Shown here piece by piece: positions 37,997 to 49,548 of a stretch of 64,000 bases of DNA; the stretch's first letter is position 1, and every line of letters starts with the position of its first letter. Below the pieces are notes generated by a model. The model did no database searches and had not been told where the DNA came from. It was given only the letters and a program-made list of their open reading frames with translations. A program made the position numbers and the translations under genes. This DNA comes from Agrocybe praecox (lineage: Eukaryota > Basidiomycota > Agaricomycetes > Agaricales > Agrocybaceae). The stretch lies in assembly GCA_964017145.1 (NCBI GenBank), contig OZ024846.1, forward strand, positions 1,240,001-1,304,000, read 5' to 3'.

Positions 37997-40109
37997 TTAT
38001 CCACGACAACACAACACACTCCAGAAACCTCTCGACCGGCCATGGCCACCATCTTCGTCTTGCTCTCCGACTCTCTGCATTTGTTCGCGATCATAGACGT
38101 TCATGCCTCTCACTTGACCTGAGATATCCCGATGTCCGTTAACAGGGTTTACCATTGCTTCACCAGACCCGTTCTTTCCTGCCTGAACTTGACCATACAA
38201 GAATGATTCCGACCCATTCTGAATACCAGTGCCGTTGCCCATGATATTCACGTTAGTGTTCGGGGAAATACGCCCGTAAGTGGGGGTATTTGTGCGGTAA
38301 CCGTTCTGGCTGGGGGCAGTTGCATATGGATGCGGGCTGAGACCGCCCACGAGGACGCCACTTGTATCTCTCTGTTGTTGACTTGCCCGTCTGCTGGTAG
38401 GCGCAAGAGGCTGGACGCTGCCGATGTTCTGCGAAGCATTTGCACGCTCTGCTTGTCCACGCCTGCTGCTCTTCTGATGGACTGGAGCAGGGCTAAGCAC
38501 AAGCTGGTTGGGTGTAGTGCCGTCAGGCACCTGCCGCGAGCGACGTCCATGGTCTCGTTCGCGCCGTGTCTCGCGATGAGGTGTTGCCGAAGCTGCAGAC
38601 GGGTGCTGTAAGAATATTCATTAGTACGGCACTTTACTACAAATGAGATGAATTTAAACTGACAGCGCTGGCTTCCCATCCTTTGCCATTGTTGAGGAGC
38701 ATCCAATCGAAGATGCCGTCATCGGTTTCGCCCAACGTGGTCAACACTTTTGAGAAGAGTTCTCTCAAAAAATCGTAGTCTGGAGTCTCCTCGAAACCGA
38801 GCTTTCGTACGTAGTTCATGTAGATCGTAAACTCTTCTGCAAGAGGGGTCAGAAGCGCGCAAGTTATGTCCGATGTTAATACTAACCAGGGAAACCCTCA
38901 CAAAGCTCGAGAATGGGCGTGGTCTGTTTCTTCTCCCCAATTTTTTCGTATTTCTGCTTGTTAGTTGCGGCTCGCAACCCTTGCCATGGAAGCCCGCCCC
39001 TCAAGAAGTACATGAAGACATGGCCTAAAGACTCCAAGTCATCCCGACGAGATTGTTCCCGACCCAAATGGGTGTTGATTGACATGTAGCGCGCAGTGCC
39101 TGACAGGGATTTGCGCTCGCGGTATGGAATATGGGTTTTCGTCTTCGGGTCGCGATAGTATTTCGCCATTCCAAAGTCTAGGTGTTGGCACAATATTCAG
39201 TTATTTATCCCTGTATATAAAGTCGAATAAACTAACCGATAATGTGAATCATATTTGCATTCTTGTTTCCTGGAACTCCAATCAAGAAATTGTCGGGTTT
39301 GATATCTCGATAGATGAGCGATTTTTCATGAACCGCTTGCACACGAGTAACCTGTAGACCATGTTATAAGAGGCTGTAAGAAAGTGGAGACAATACTCGC
39401 CATTTGCTTGGCAGCCATGCACACGGTCTTAATGGTGAACTTCCTTTGGCACATGTCAAAGAGGTCCTCGAGATTGGGACCTAAAAGATCGATGACCAAA
39501 ATATTGTGAAGCCCTTCCTGTCCAAAGTAATGGACTTGCGGTACACCAGCTATACACGAAAGTTTAGGTTCGGATCAAGGGAAGTTTCGAAGACAGGAGA
39601 CTTACGGGTACCGAGGAGTGTCCTGTACGAGCGAAACTCATCTCGTAGCTGGGGCGCATCCGACTTTCTAGGTTCCTGTTTGCAAGAGCAGAATGAGGGG
39701 TGGGTGAACGAATTCAGGGACAAGGTCATACATATTTTATTGCCACGGGGATTGGTGGGCCATTGATTTTGTAGCCTGCAAATATGTGTAAGTCACTGAG
39801 CTCAAGGAAACATGGTTCAGAAAAGCTGGAAGAAAGCGTGAAGGCACCACGAGGCAAGGAACTCTGTCATGAGCGCCGTACCGAAGAATGCGGGGTTGGG
39901 CAGAACAACCGCAAGAATTCGAAAGTTTGAACGGAGAAAAAAGTATAGGAAATGAGTAAGAAAAGCAAATACGCACCGTCAAATACCACACCGAATGAAC
40001 CTTCCCCGATTTTCTTTCCAACCTTGTATTGATTGCCAACGACGGTGTTACTTGGAGAGACGTGGGAGGGATGGGCAGAGGAGGAGGCTATAACATGGGG
40101 GGTTGACAT
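37997..40109 (-). CDS. Casein kinase I, membrane-anchored (Yck/CK1-gamma type)
   Basis: Predicted 527 aa from eight minus-strand exons: 39977-40109, 39732-39775, 39606-39675, 39401-39549, 39237-39351, 38887-39177, 38664-38836, 37997-38605. Kinase motifs: [18 protein letters not shown] (Gly loop), VAIKYEPRKS (ATP Lys), [14 protein letters not shown] (catalytic loop), [20 protein letters not shown] (activation segment), [15 protein letters not shown] and [18 protein letters not shown]. After the kinase core come 200 residues of Ser/Gln/Asn-rich tail ending SVLCCRG. Terminal Cys-Cys is the palmitoylation anchor of Yck1/2-type kinases, so plasma-membrane location is likely. The intron at 39352-39400 has a GC donor (GCGAGT) that is required to keep frame. 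Confidence 0.92.
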
Positions 40110-41066
40110 AGCTGGAGCTCGGGGGGACTATGCCAAAGAAATAAGAAGGGAAACTGGCCTTGTAAGGAGCCTGGGGCCAGCAAGGGGAGCAGAAGGAATT
40201 GGAAGGGAAATCGGAAGATTGACTAAACAGGCGGGCCTTGATTTTCCCACACCCCACATGGCAACTCCCCCCCTTCTTGTGTTCGAAACAATTATCATGT
40301 CTGCCTGTCCTTTTAGTCTTACATACTCCCTGCCCTCTGAAACCATCATGTTGCCCTATTTTCTTCTCAAATCGATGCATCGCCACTCTAACATTAATTT
40401 TCATCAACTTGAAAACCCAGGTTCACTTCTAAAATTTCTCCCAGCATGTTTTTTTATGTTTTTTCTTGTTTGTTTTCCAGGAAAGAGCTACCCTTCTCTT
40501 TGCCTTCGGCCGCTACCGAACAGTGTCCGTTCTATGGTCGCTCGAGGGCGTTGTTCCCAAACAAATATTCCAACCCTTCTCCCACATACAAGGTTACATG
40601 TACATACATGCGGCGAGGTCAACGTACATAAATTCATCGTCGGACCTCGGACAACACTGCCTGGCATCACATATATATTTACACAAGCCAAGATACATGC
40701 TTCTTCCCACCAGGCAGCTCAATTGCGAGGCCTTCCGACAGACCAGCTTGCGACGTGACTACTCTCGCCTCTATGCTGCCGTACAAATGATCAATGTATT
40801 CTTTTCTTTGATCAGGGTCTTCACCTGCCGACGTTGCAGGACTTTACTTTGTGGTCTTGAATTCTTAACGTTCAAGGCACGTCCTTACAACTCCTCCGAT
40901 ACTCTATCGCGGCACACAACAAGGGACTCCTGTTCAAGGATGTTATCGTATAAATATCTGTTATTTCTGTCCTAGATGCGAACAAATGTCTTTTTTCAAG
41001 TCTGGTCTACTGCGGAGGTTCCATTGTGACCTTAAATATCGGCCTAGAACTCGGCATGACCCTTTA
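40110..41066. other. Spacer, no gene recognised
   Basis: 5' flank of the casein kinase and 3' flank of the first receptor-like gene. A plus-strand open frame (40466-40975) has no recognisable domain and overlaps T/C-rich DNA; I do not call it. Confidence 0.4.
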
Positions 41067-42602
41067 TTATGGCACAGTAGAATCAACCCCTGCAAATACA
41101 ATTTGCGTCACAGTCGATTTCCTCCAAAACATCCAGAGATCCAGAAAGTCCTTCGCAGGAAAAATCAGTGCATTGTCCTCGGTAGTAAAGACGTAGTTAA
41201 CACACCTTCTGGGTTCCGAACACCATGGCCATACTTATTGGAACTACAAGCAAGAGGAAGAAAGTTCAGGATTCAGAACAAACTTGACTCTGTCCCTGGA
41301 CTACGAAACCTACCACATGCTTGAAGAAGAATCAAAGTTGCTGTTTCATGTTTTCGTATATGAATGAACTGAAAAGAGGAAACTCTGGTAAACGCATTAC
41401 ATATCAATTGAACATTCATTTCCGCCCAAAAGAAAGAAAGAAAGCCTTACACTACTGCGATGAGGGGCCACATACTAAGAACAACGATTCGTAGGAACGT
41501 GTCAAGTGTCACTCGACTTCCGAACGTCGTATCTCTAATCTCTTTCCACAATGTGTAAATTCGGTGGAAGAGCAACACTATTTAATCCACAAAAAAAAGT
41601 TCGATCGTTATTCGTCTTGTTTCTTCGCTACCAATGTCATGTACCTGCCTTCCAGCAAAAAGAATAGCGACATAGAAAAGATAATGAACCCTGCTGTAAT
41701 TCGCTTGCTAGAAGGTCGATCTCAGCTAGATACCCGAAGGATATTGGTTTCACTGACCCCAACGGATTAATGAGATGACAATAAACCCCCAGGGGTTCAG
41801 CTCTATGTGGTGGGTCTCTCTTCGTGATTGCAAGCTATGTAAAACAAACGAAAGTCAGCTTAAATTTTCTCGTCAAACAGCTATGATTCTTTCGAATCAA
41901 CCAGATGAACTCACAGCCAATTCGGTAATAAAGACGCTGATGAAGGCGACACAGGGTATGGAGTGAAACTGGTGCGTCGCTAATAAGTAGGCGGTAAATA
42001 AAGTAAAATAAGTCAAATACTAGTATGATGTAATTTTTCGAGTAGGCACTATTAGGCCTATAAGTCGCCAATATTGAGAGATAACCCTGTCGGCGTTCGT
42101 CAGCTCAAGCACTATCATATGAGAATGTAATGAGTCACCTGGAGGCTAAAAGCCGTGGCATAAAACGTATATCTTCATGCACATGTCTCGTTATTAGTAT
42201 TCCCAGCGCTTAAAGTGGAGTACACAATCACGTACAACACGGGCATTGAATTTATCAGGGCAGCTTGCAATAAACACATAATCGGATGTGGAGGCTCCCC
42301 AGCTTGGTGGCCGAGTATCATGAGGTTCACCATACAAGTCAAGGCGAGAGAGATGATCAGCATAAACCATGTGGATGTTTTGTGAATCCGAGGACAGAAC
42401 CAAGCAGATGTTAGGATAGCCGTGAGGCAGATCAAGCCCGCCACATAGATTACGTCAAAGGCGATGATCTGTCGGGTTGTGCTGGCGGAACTTGGGAGGG
42501 ACGCCGCACTATGGAAATGAATGATAGATATATTAGAATAACGATCAAAGGGATGAAGCTGTGAGAGGAATCATCTAACTTTGTCGTTGTGGTGCCAGAC
42601 AT
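41067..42602 (-). CDS. Seven-TM receptor-like membrane protein, tandem copy 1
   Basis: Multi-exon minus-strand gene. Exon 1 (42580-42602) encodes MSGTTTTK. Exon 2 (42236-42508) reads IIAFDVIYVAGLICLTAILT, HKTSTWFMLIISLALTCMVN, ILGHQAGEPPHPIMC and LLQAALINSMPVL, giving three membrane segments. Short further exons carry YTFYATAFSLQ, a YLSILATYRPN-type loop, FHSIPCVAFISVFITELAV, AEPLGVYCHLINPLG, KRITAGFIIFSMSLFFLLE and TLDTFLRIVVLSMWPLIAVV. The last exon begins DFLDLWMFWRK and stops at 41067. In total seven or so TM helices. Exons align one to one with the two copies upstream. A basidiomycete-type receptor-like family; ligand and signalling partner unknown. Confidence 0.6.
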
Positions 42603-43651
42603 TTTACCAGAGCTGGATTAGTGTATTAAGTATGCAAGATAATTTAGCTGTCGAGATGAAGAGAAGTTCATTAGCCTCAACATGTTTCTCAGCATCCTTG
42701 TTATATGAATTGTCGTTGGCAGAAAACGTAATCTTCAATGTAGAACTAGAAGCCCGATCGGCGTTCATGCGTCCAACATATGTCGTCTTTCTACCGAGGA
42801 CTGCATGAAACACTGAGGTTTTAACGACATCGGTATGTCACGCAGCTACTCCGACATAAACAGTAGCCAAGACACTTTATCGAGAGTCGGGATCACAGTT
42901 AAAATAAAATAAAATGTCGCCAAAAAGAGTAATAGTGGAGTGGATAATATGCCAAAGAATCAAAGATCATCAAAGGGAAGTCTATCCGTGTTGAAGATCC
43001 CCCCAAGACGTGCAAGTAAGTAGGCTGGTCACCGCAGATATAAATAAAAGTGGAAAATCGACACCGTGAAACAGATCGTCTAGCTAAATGACGGTGCTCC
43101 ACTGTCAATCTCTTCAGCGCCTCGAGGATAAGTAGCAGACATGATGAACAGGCGCTTAGTAGTGAGATGAGTGGGAAGGTCCTATTGGCATGTCGCAGCA
43201 AGACATGGTGGTTGGTAGTCTGATAAGATCTTGACGGGGGTGCGTACTTTATCACTTGATAGCGAAATCAGCGGTTTCCCACGCCCCCGAGTTGACGAGT
43301 CATCGCCGCTCTCGAGGCAACTTGTCCGTGGTTTTACTGTTCAACAGATTTTATTTTATGATACTACACATTCCTCCACCTTCACCTCTATTTTTGAATT
43401 GCTAATGATTATGACGATCACCTCAACCTCGTCAAATGGTATCTCTTGGCACCGGCGATCAATCCTGTGATACTAGTATTCTATGATTCAACAAGGCCTC
43501 GAAGATGTGAGTCACGACTTCCACAGAAAGGGTTCTAAAGCCTTTCTATCCTTGTGCGTATATGTGCTTGTGTTTTGCTAGATACCAGCTCAACTGTATT
43601 CGGGAGTCGAGGAGCGGAAACTCGTTTTATGAGTCACGCGCGCCTATTTTT
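42603..43651. other. Spacer between receptor-like copies 1 and 2
   Basis: About 1 kb of low coding potential. Promoter of copy 1 and 3' flank of copy 2. No separate gene supported. Confidence 0.4.
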
Positions 43652-45259
43652 CTATGGTCCAGCCGAGTCGATTGCTGGGTCGGTTATGGCAAATCCAATT
43701 GGTGTAATAGGAGACTTTCCCTTCCTCCAAAACATCCAGACATCCAAGAAATCCTTGATATGAAAAGTGGGTACATATCTCAGCTTATAGGAATAGTATA
43801 TCGAAGCCGACGTACCTTTTGACTTCCGAATGCAAGACCTACAGACAAGGGACCTGACATATTTCAGTAATCAAATAAAAATACTGTTTCCAGCCATGTC
43901 CAAGCTTACCACATGCTTGGATGATTATAAAGGTTGGAACTTCTCCTGTTGAGATATAAATGAATTGGAAACAAGAAATTCTAGTGATGCATGTTACTTT
44001 CATTGATATTACATGCATTACGAGTAAAAATGCCTTACATGACGATAATGGGTGGCCACATACTGATTATGAAAACTCGAATTAAGGTTTCAAACGATAT
44101 TCGTCGTCGAAATTCCATCAAATCTCCGACTTCTTTCCACAACCGGAATACGCGATAGAGGAGGAGTGCTAATTCCAAAGTGGATGAATTTCGTTTTGGT
44201 ATTACTAAGGTACAAATGATAGTGCGCACCTTCCAGCAGGGAGAACAACGACATAGAAAAGATAGTAATGCCTGCGGTGATTCGTTTACTGAAAAGAAGA
44301 AAATCAGATATGCCCTGGGGCTGGGGGCTCTCACAGCAATTCATAATTGCCGTGAAGATCGTTTGGAGCTTGCCAAAACGTAGACGAACTCAGACGAACT
44401 CACGGTAGTGGATCGATCAGATGACAGTATACCCCTAGAGGCTCGGCTCTCTGCGATAGATTCCTCCTAGCAATGGAAAACTAGAAGAAACCTTGGTCAT
44501 ATTTATCACTTATTGTGGAGCATAGTTCAACGACCCACACCCAGATTTGTCATGAAGACGCCAAGGAAGGCAGCAGAAGGAACAGAATGGAACTACCAGG
44601 TGAGTCAATGGTGAGGAAGTTAAAATTAGTACTTATTGAAAAATCGACTTGGTTCTGTAGTACCAGTACAAGATAGTTCCTCGAGTAAGCTCTATTAGGT
44701 CTAAAAACAGCCAAGATCGACAGATAGCCCTATTCAAGTGTTGCCCTTCATCAGCTTCTTGAGTTTTAAAAGCAACCTACACTGAGGCTAAAAATGAATC
44801 TAAATATCTCACCTGGAGGCTGAATGCGGTCCCATAAAATGTATACCTTGTAATTCGTTGAATATTCAGCGATGAGATTTTGTGAAGATGCAAGCGAGAT
44901 ATTGCATACAGCACTGGTACGGAATTGATTATGACCCCTTGAAATAGGCAAGTAGCCTTCGGCGGAGGCTCTCCCTCCTGATGACCAAGTATGACCAAGT
45001 TTACGATGTTGGTGAGAGCGAAAGAAACGGAGAACATGAACCATGTTGAAGTTCTACGGATACGAGGAGAGAGCCAGGCAGAAGTAACGACTATCGTAAA
45101 GGTGATTAATCCTGCGATATGAATGACGTCAAATGCGACGATCTGTCGGTGGATAGCTGGTCGGTTGTCTCTGTACATATACACATGAGATTGACGTGTC
45201 ATGAGTAAGTTTATGTCAGGAAATAATCCTCACCTTGTGCTCAACGAAGTTGTGGCCAT
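43652..45259 (-). CDS. Seven-TM receptor-like membrane protein, tandem copy 2
   Basis: Exon 1 (45234-45259) encodes MATTSLST. Exon 2 (44910-45170) reads IVAFDVIHIAGLITFTIVVT, SPRIRRTSTWFMFSVSFALT, LVILGHQEGEPPPKATC and LFQGVIINSVPVL. Further short exons give YTFYGTAFSLQ, LSILAVFRPNRAYSRNYLVL, FHSVPSAAFLGVFMTNL, EPLGVYCHLIDPLP, KRITAGITIFSMSLFSLLE and SFETLIRVFIISMWPPIIVM. The final exon starts DFLDVWMFWRKGK and ends at 43652. Architecture and loop motifs (STWFM, GHQxGEPP, YCHL, WMFWRK) match copies 1 and 3. Multi-pass membrane protein of unknown role; all exons look open. Confidence 0.6.
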
Positions 45260-46565
45260 CGTGAACACAGATTCTTGATGGTGACGATGTAGAGATGAAG
45301 AAATATGCAGGTTTACTGTACGACAATATTCGCGTTATATGCAGTGGGTGACAGTGCTGCGCCGGTATATCTAGCGAAACCAGGAGCAATTATTATAAAA
45401 TTATAGCACGCGGGTACTATGGCGTACCCCGAGATACTTCTAGATTGACGGGTCATGTTTCCATGGAAGTGCCACATTAAAATCACGGAGATGATCACAA
45501 AGGTGTCGATACTGCGTAGATAACCTGAGATATGGCGTGCCGTTGGAATTCATCGCTAATACGTTGAAGTTTGTAACAACCAAACCGAGAATTAATCATG
45601 ATTCATATTGTTTAGTGGCATATTGTCCTAAGGCAACATTCGGAGATCTGAGACTTGACCGGAACCGGGACTCCCTGGTCATGAAGTAATGCCGGTTGCC
45701 GAGAGAATCCTGATTAATGATTTTTGAACGGCAGGGCATCAGCAATTTCACAATTTACTTATGCGCTTTCAGAAAAGAGGTATATCAGACTCTAGACTCG
45801 CGCGACGCGACCAGAAGGCTGCCAGTGCGTTACGGTGGTGATTTACTCATGTTTGGTCATTTGCTGTGGCATTGTTGTGGATCCTAACATCAAGCGAACA
45901 TCAATCGGAACTCCAGCGGACTATGAAGTTATCTGGAGATGCTTGCGGCTGACCCTCGGCATGTAGCGGAATTTGACAGATAGCAGCTGGTTACGAGCCT
46001 AATATCTGATGTCCAAATAGCCCTAAATAATTTTTTTCTCCGCGAAATAGGTATCGGGCTTTCTAGATATATACACGGGGAGCGCCGACACCTGTATATC
46101 GGAAATACAGCCTAATATATACTGGTCGCGTGTATATATTGACCTGTATTTCCAAGATACAGGTGTCGGGTATCTTCGACATAAAGGTTAATAAATACAC
46201 GCGACCTATATTTATTAACCTGTTTCTCCGAGAAACAGGTATCGGCGCCAGCCGTGTTAACGGTTTTAGTAGCTTTTTTAGGTTGCACAGCCCAAAAGGT
46301 AATGTGTGAAAATAATAATGGCCGGGTGCCGTCGGAAGAATCCGAACCAAGTATGATTTAGAGCGCTAATTAGAACTTCGACGCTTCGGCTTCGACGTCG
46401 ATGGCCATTTGCTCTACTCAGTAAGAGAGTCACGACAATAAGTGTGAAAGTGGAAGTCACGAAACGACTTCCACCTATCTAGGCGAATTTAACAATACAA
46501 TAAATAATAATCCAACATTCGTGGAGATGTGACGTCATCAAGAAGACTTCAATGTCCCAAAACAA
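45260..46565. other. Spacer between receptor-like copies 2 and 3, hairpin-rich
   Basis: No gene supported. Contains a cluster of nested hairpin repeats (46091-46239, listed separately). A short minus-strand frame at 45313-45498 is not convincing. Confidence 0.45.
46091..46239. repeat. Nested hairpin repeats
   Basis: Three CCTGT-type hairpins occur at roughly even spacing: 46091-46110, 46143-46163 (7-bp stem) and 46219-46239 (9-bp stem, 3-base loop, CCTGTTTCT/AGAAACAGG). A longer inverted pair, 46125-46140 against 46190-46205, matches at 15 of 16 positions and encloses the middle hairpin. GTGTCGGGTATC and AGGTATCGGCGCC recur after the hairpins. This looks like an end or fragment of a mobile element or a multi-hairpin structure. 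Confidence 0.55.
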
Positions 46566-48039
46566 TCATGTTGTGTTGCCAGTTGCGCGTCTTTCCCACT
46601 CTGCCTGTGAGTCGATGAATTGAGCTTGAGCAGAGTCGGGTGCCCTCTCTTTTCTCCAGAACATCCAAAGGTTCAGAAAGTCCTTTGGGTGAATGAAATA
46701 AGCAATGTTTCGGGGTGATGGGATGTTCTGATTTACCATTTGACTTCCAACGCAAGTAGCTATGGCTAGAGGCGCTGATGGCAAGAAAGTTTCTAGTTGA
46801 TATTGTACAAGTCACAAGAGATGGACTCACCACATGCTTGCATAATGACTAAGATCATGGTAATTCCTGGCCGTTTGGCAGCGAGATATTGAAACGATGA
46901 AATACTAAAGGAAGATATAAATTACGGAATGACGGAAGGTATTCGTAAGAAGATGCATACATAATTGTGCCTGCTGGCAAGCAAATGCTGATAAACACTA
47001 TTCGTAAGAAATTGCCGGATTGCATTCTTTTTTTAATCTCTGAAAATCCCCCGATACTTTTCCATACCAGGTACATCTTGCTATATAGAAAGACTAGTGC
47101 ACAAAATGAGTTTCAGCGTATTTTAAAGGTTTAATTATGGCAACCTACTTTCTACCAAAGAAAACAAAACCATAGAAAATAGTGTAAAGCCTGCTGATAT
47201 TCTCCGGCTGAAGAAATTTAGATTGATAAATGATGACGGTTTTGCTGGACACTCACGGGAGGGGATCCGAAAAATGACAATAAACTCCTGATGCTACTTC
47301 GTACCTTCCGGCTTTGGTGGGGTTTGCCAGACCGAACTTGAAATAATAAGAATTGCGAAGAGCCGCCTCTCATAAGAGCAACCTACTACTACGTTAACAA
47401 CAATAATGGCCAAGAAGGCGACCCACGGAAAGACATGGAACTAGCAAATGAGTAACACTGATCAATCACCCATTAGTCACAGCATCATACTGAGCGTACC
47501 AGTATCACTTTATTTCTGAAGCGTTCGGTATCTGACCTAAATACCGCCAAAACTGAAATATATGCCTGTGAAAAATTTATCCATCGTGTCAGGCAGACTC
47601 TGCTGGCTATCAATATCAGAAAAAACCGTCTACCTGCACCACAAGCGTTGTCGCATAGAATATGTAACTGTAACAGATAATTTAGGTTCATTGTTTTAAT
47701 AAATGGGCGGCTTTTTACTTACAGTACAGGTACAGCGTCAATCATAATTGCCTGAGTTAAGCATATCCCAAATGGAGGAGGTTTTCCAACCTGATGGCCA
47801 AGTAGTGCTAGATTCGCAACACAAGCAAGCATTAAGGACATCATGAGCATGAACCATGTCGATGTTCGTTGTATCCGAGAGGAGATCCAAGCAGAAGCAA
47901 CGATGACTGTAAGGAGAAATAAGGCCGAGATATAAAGCGCGTCGAATACAATGGTCAGTCTTGGGAGTTCGGAGTCAAGGTTTGTTGGCATTTTGACAGA
48001 GAGTTTATTACAGGAGGTTGGGAAGTAATAGTTCTCCAT
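46566..48039 (-). CDS. Seven-TM receptor-like membrane protein, tandem copy 3
   Basis: First exon 47723-48039 (start MENYYFPTSCNK; an alternative start is MPTNLDS, 16 codons in). It reads FDALYISALFLLTVIVASAW, RIQRTSTWFMLMMSLMLACV, LLGHQVGKPPPFGIC and LTQAIMIDAVPVL. Later exons include AYISVLAVFRSDTERFRNKV, FHVFPWVAFLAIIVVNVV, SGVYCHFSDPLP and a last exon starting DFLNLWMFWRKERAPDS and ending at 46566. Its first exon is not split near the N-terminus as in copies 1 and 2, and its loops diverge most, so it appears to be the oldest or least constrained copy. Multi-pass membrane protein, function unknown. Confidence 0.58.
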
Positions 48040-49548
48040 GGCGGTATTGTCCTATGTTTTATGAAGGAAGACATTGTCATATCATTTCTGATCATTTTAA
48101 GCTGAATGGCAGAAGACCTTGAATAAGATGAAAGCTCAAGCACGGTTCCTCTTGTCATTCTCATAAATTGTTGCTACCGTAGGCGTGATCCGAAGATAAA
48201 GATGCGCATCATAGCGTTCAGGAGAGTTCAGTCCTCGAAAACCATTTGGGAGACAAGTGAGGACCGGGTTTCGGTGGCTAGTATCAGTGATATAGCGTTG
48301 CTCTTCGGATGAAGACCATCAACACTCGTGATTCCCGCGAAGTGACAGTTGGCTGTTGGCGTTGCAGGTCACTCAAACTGCTAGTCCATTCACGGTGCTA
48401 GGATGCGCTGCAACTGCATCAGCAGTATGGGAGAAATCACCTAGCATGACGATTCTCAGATTTTGCTCTACCATCCACGCTGCATGGTGACCACCCGGTG
48501 ATTTACTGAGGTTCAAATGACGCAAGGCGGTGTACGTCTATATCTCAGCAAACACAGCGACTTGTAACCTTGCTTTAAGAGGCGCCTGATGTGATTAAGT
48601 ACTGCGTGTGGTGGTGGTTGTGTATTGGCAAAGGCTGGTTGAGTCACATTTAGAAACATAAATTTCCCACGCTCTGATGATGTGACACCGTGTCGCCAGA
48701 ATCAGGCATCTCTTTCTACTGTCAGTAAAGGATATGTCTGTCGCGTCAAACTCCCGTTCTACGTCGCACTCAGGAAAGCTAGCTACTCCCAGCTGTATGG
48801 ATTTCAGTTTTACAGAATTATAAATGCGTCGCGACTAGGTTTAACACGAGACTTACAAACTTTGCACCCTTTGCTACTCGTTTCACTTTCTTTGATAGGC
48901 GACTCAAAGTAATGCGACCCTTAATCGAATCCTCATCTTTGTCGATGCCAGGACTCTCTAGTATGTATCGCTTTATTCAAATCATGGCTGCGGCCAATCG
49001 CCTTGGAATGGTCTTGAAAGAGGCCAAATTTCTTACTCTCTAATGAAAACAGATCAACTACAAAAAATGATATTCGATTGTTCTGAAGCTTGTCAACTCC
49101 GTAGGGAGATGATAATCACGAGCTCAGAATATCCTAAGCATTTTCAGAGTGCTATTCCGATACCTTACTACACCTGATCTTTGCAACCTCTATGACCTTG
49201 TCAGTAGCCTACGTGACAGCAGCAGGTTCTACGATCTCAGCAAGCACACCCTGACACTAGTTCAAAACAAAAACACTGTTTTAGACGGACGGAATTCAAA
49301 TTTCTAACAGATATGAGACAGGCATGTTACGTTGCATATACTTAGGATTAAAACATGGAAAATGATAGATATAGTACTGACTTATTCAGTATTCGTCAAA
49401 TTTATTAGAATAGTAATATTCGATTTCTTCGGCAGTGCACTGACGCTCAGCCTTTATCTGAGCTCGAGGTTCATCTTCAGCGGCCTCTATGGAGTCGCAT
49501 TCGGAGGGCGAATCTATTGACGACATCAATATTATCTTGGATCAATCA
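48040..49548. other. Gene-free interval
   Basis: About 1.5 kb with no recognisable coding sequence. One plus-strand frame (48682-48912) lacks support. May include decayed sequence from the adjoining receptor array. Confidence 0.4.

Noticed and set aside
40033..40758. 241-aa plus-strand frame near the casein kinase start
   Set aside because: Overlaps the first exon of the kinase on the other strand and has low-complexity, unconserved composition.
45313..45498. Short minus-strand frame as a fourth receptor-like relic
   Set aside because: It has a hydrophobic run, but none of the family motifs (STWFM, YCHL, WMFWRK).
48682..48912. Plus-strand 77-codon frame
   Set aside because: No domain, signal peptide or neighbouring exons; sits in a decayed-looking interval.
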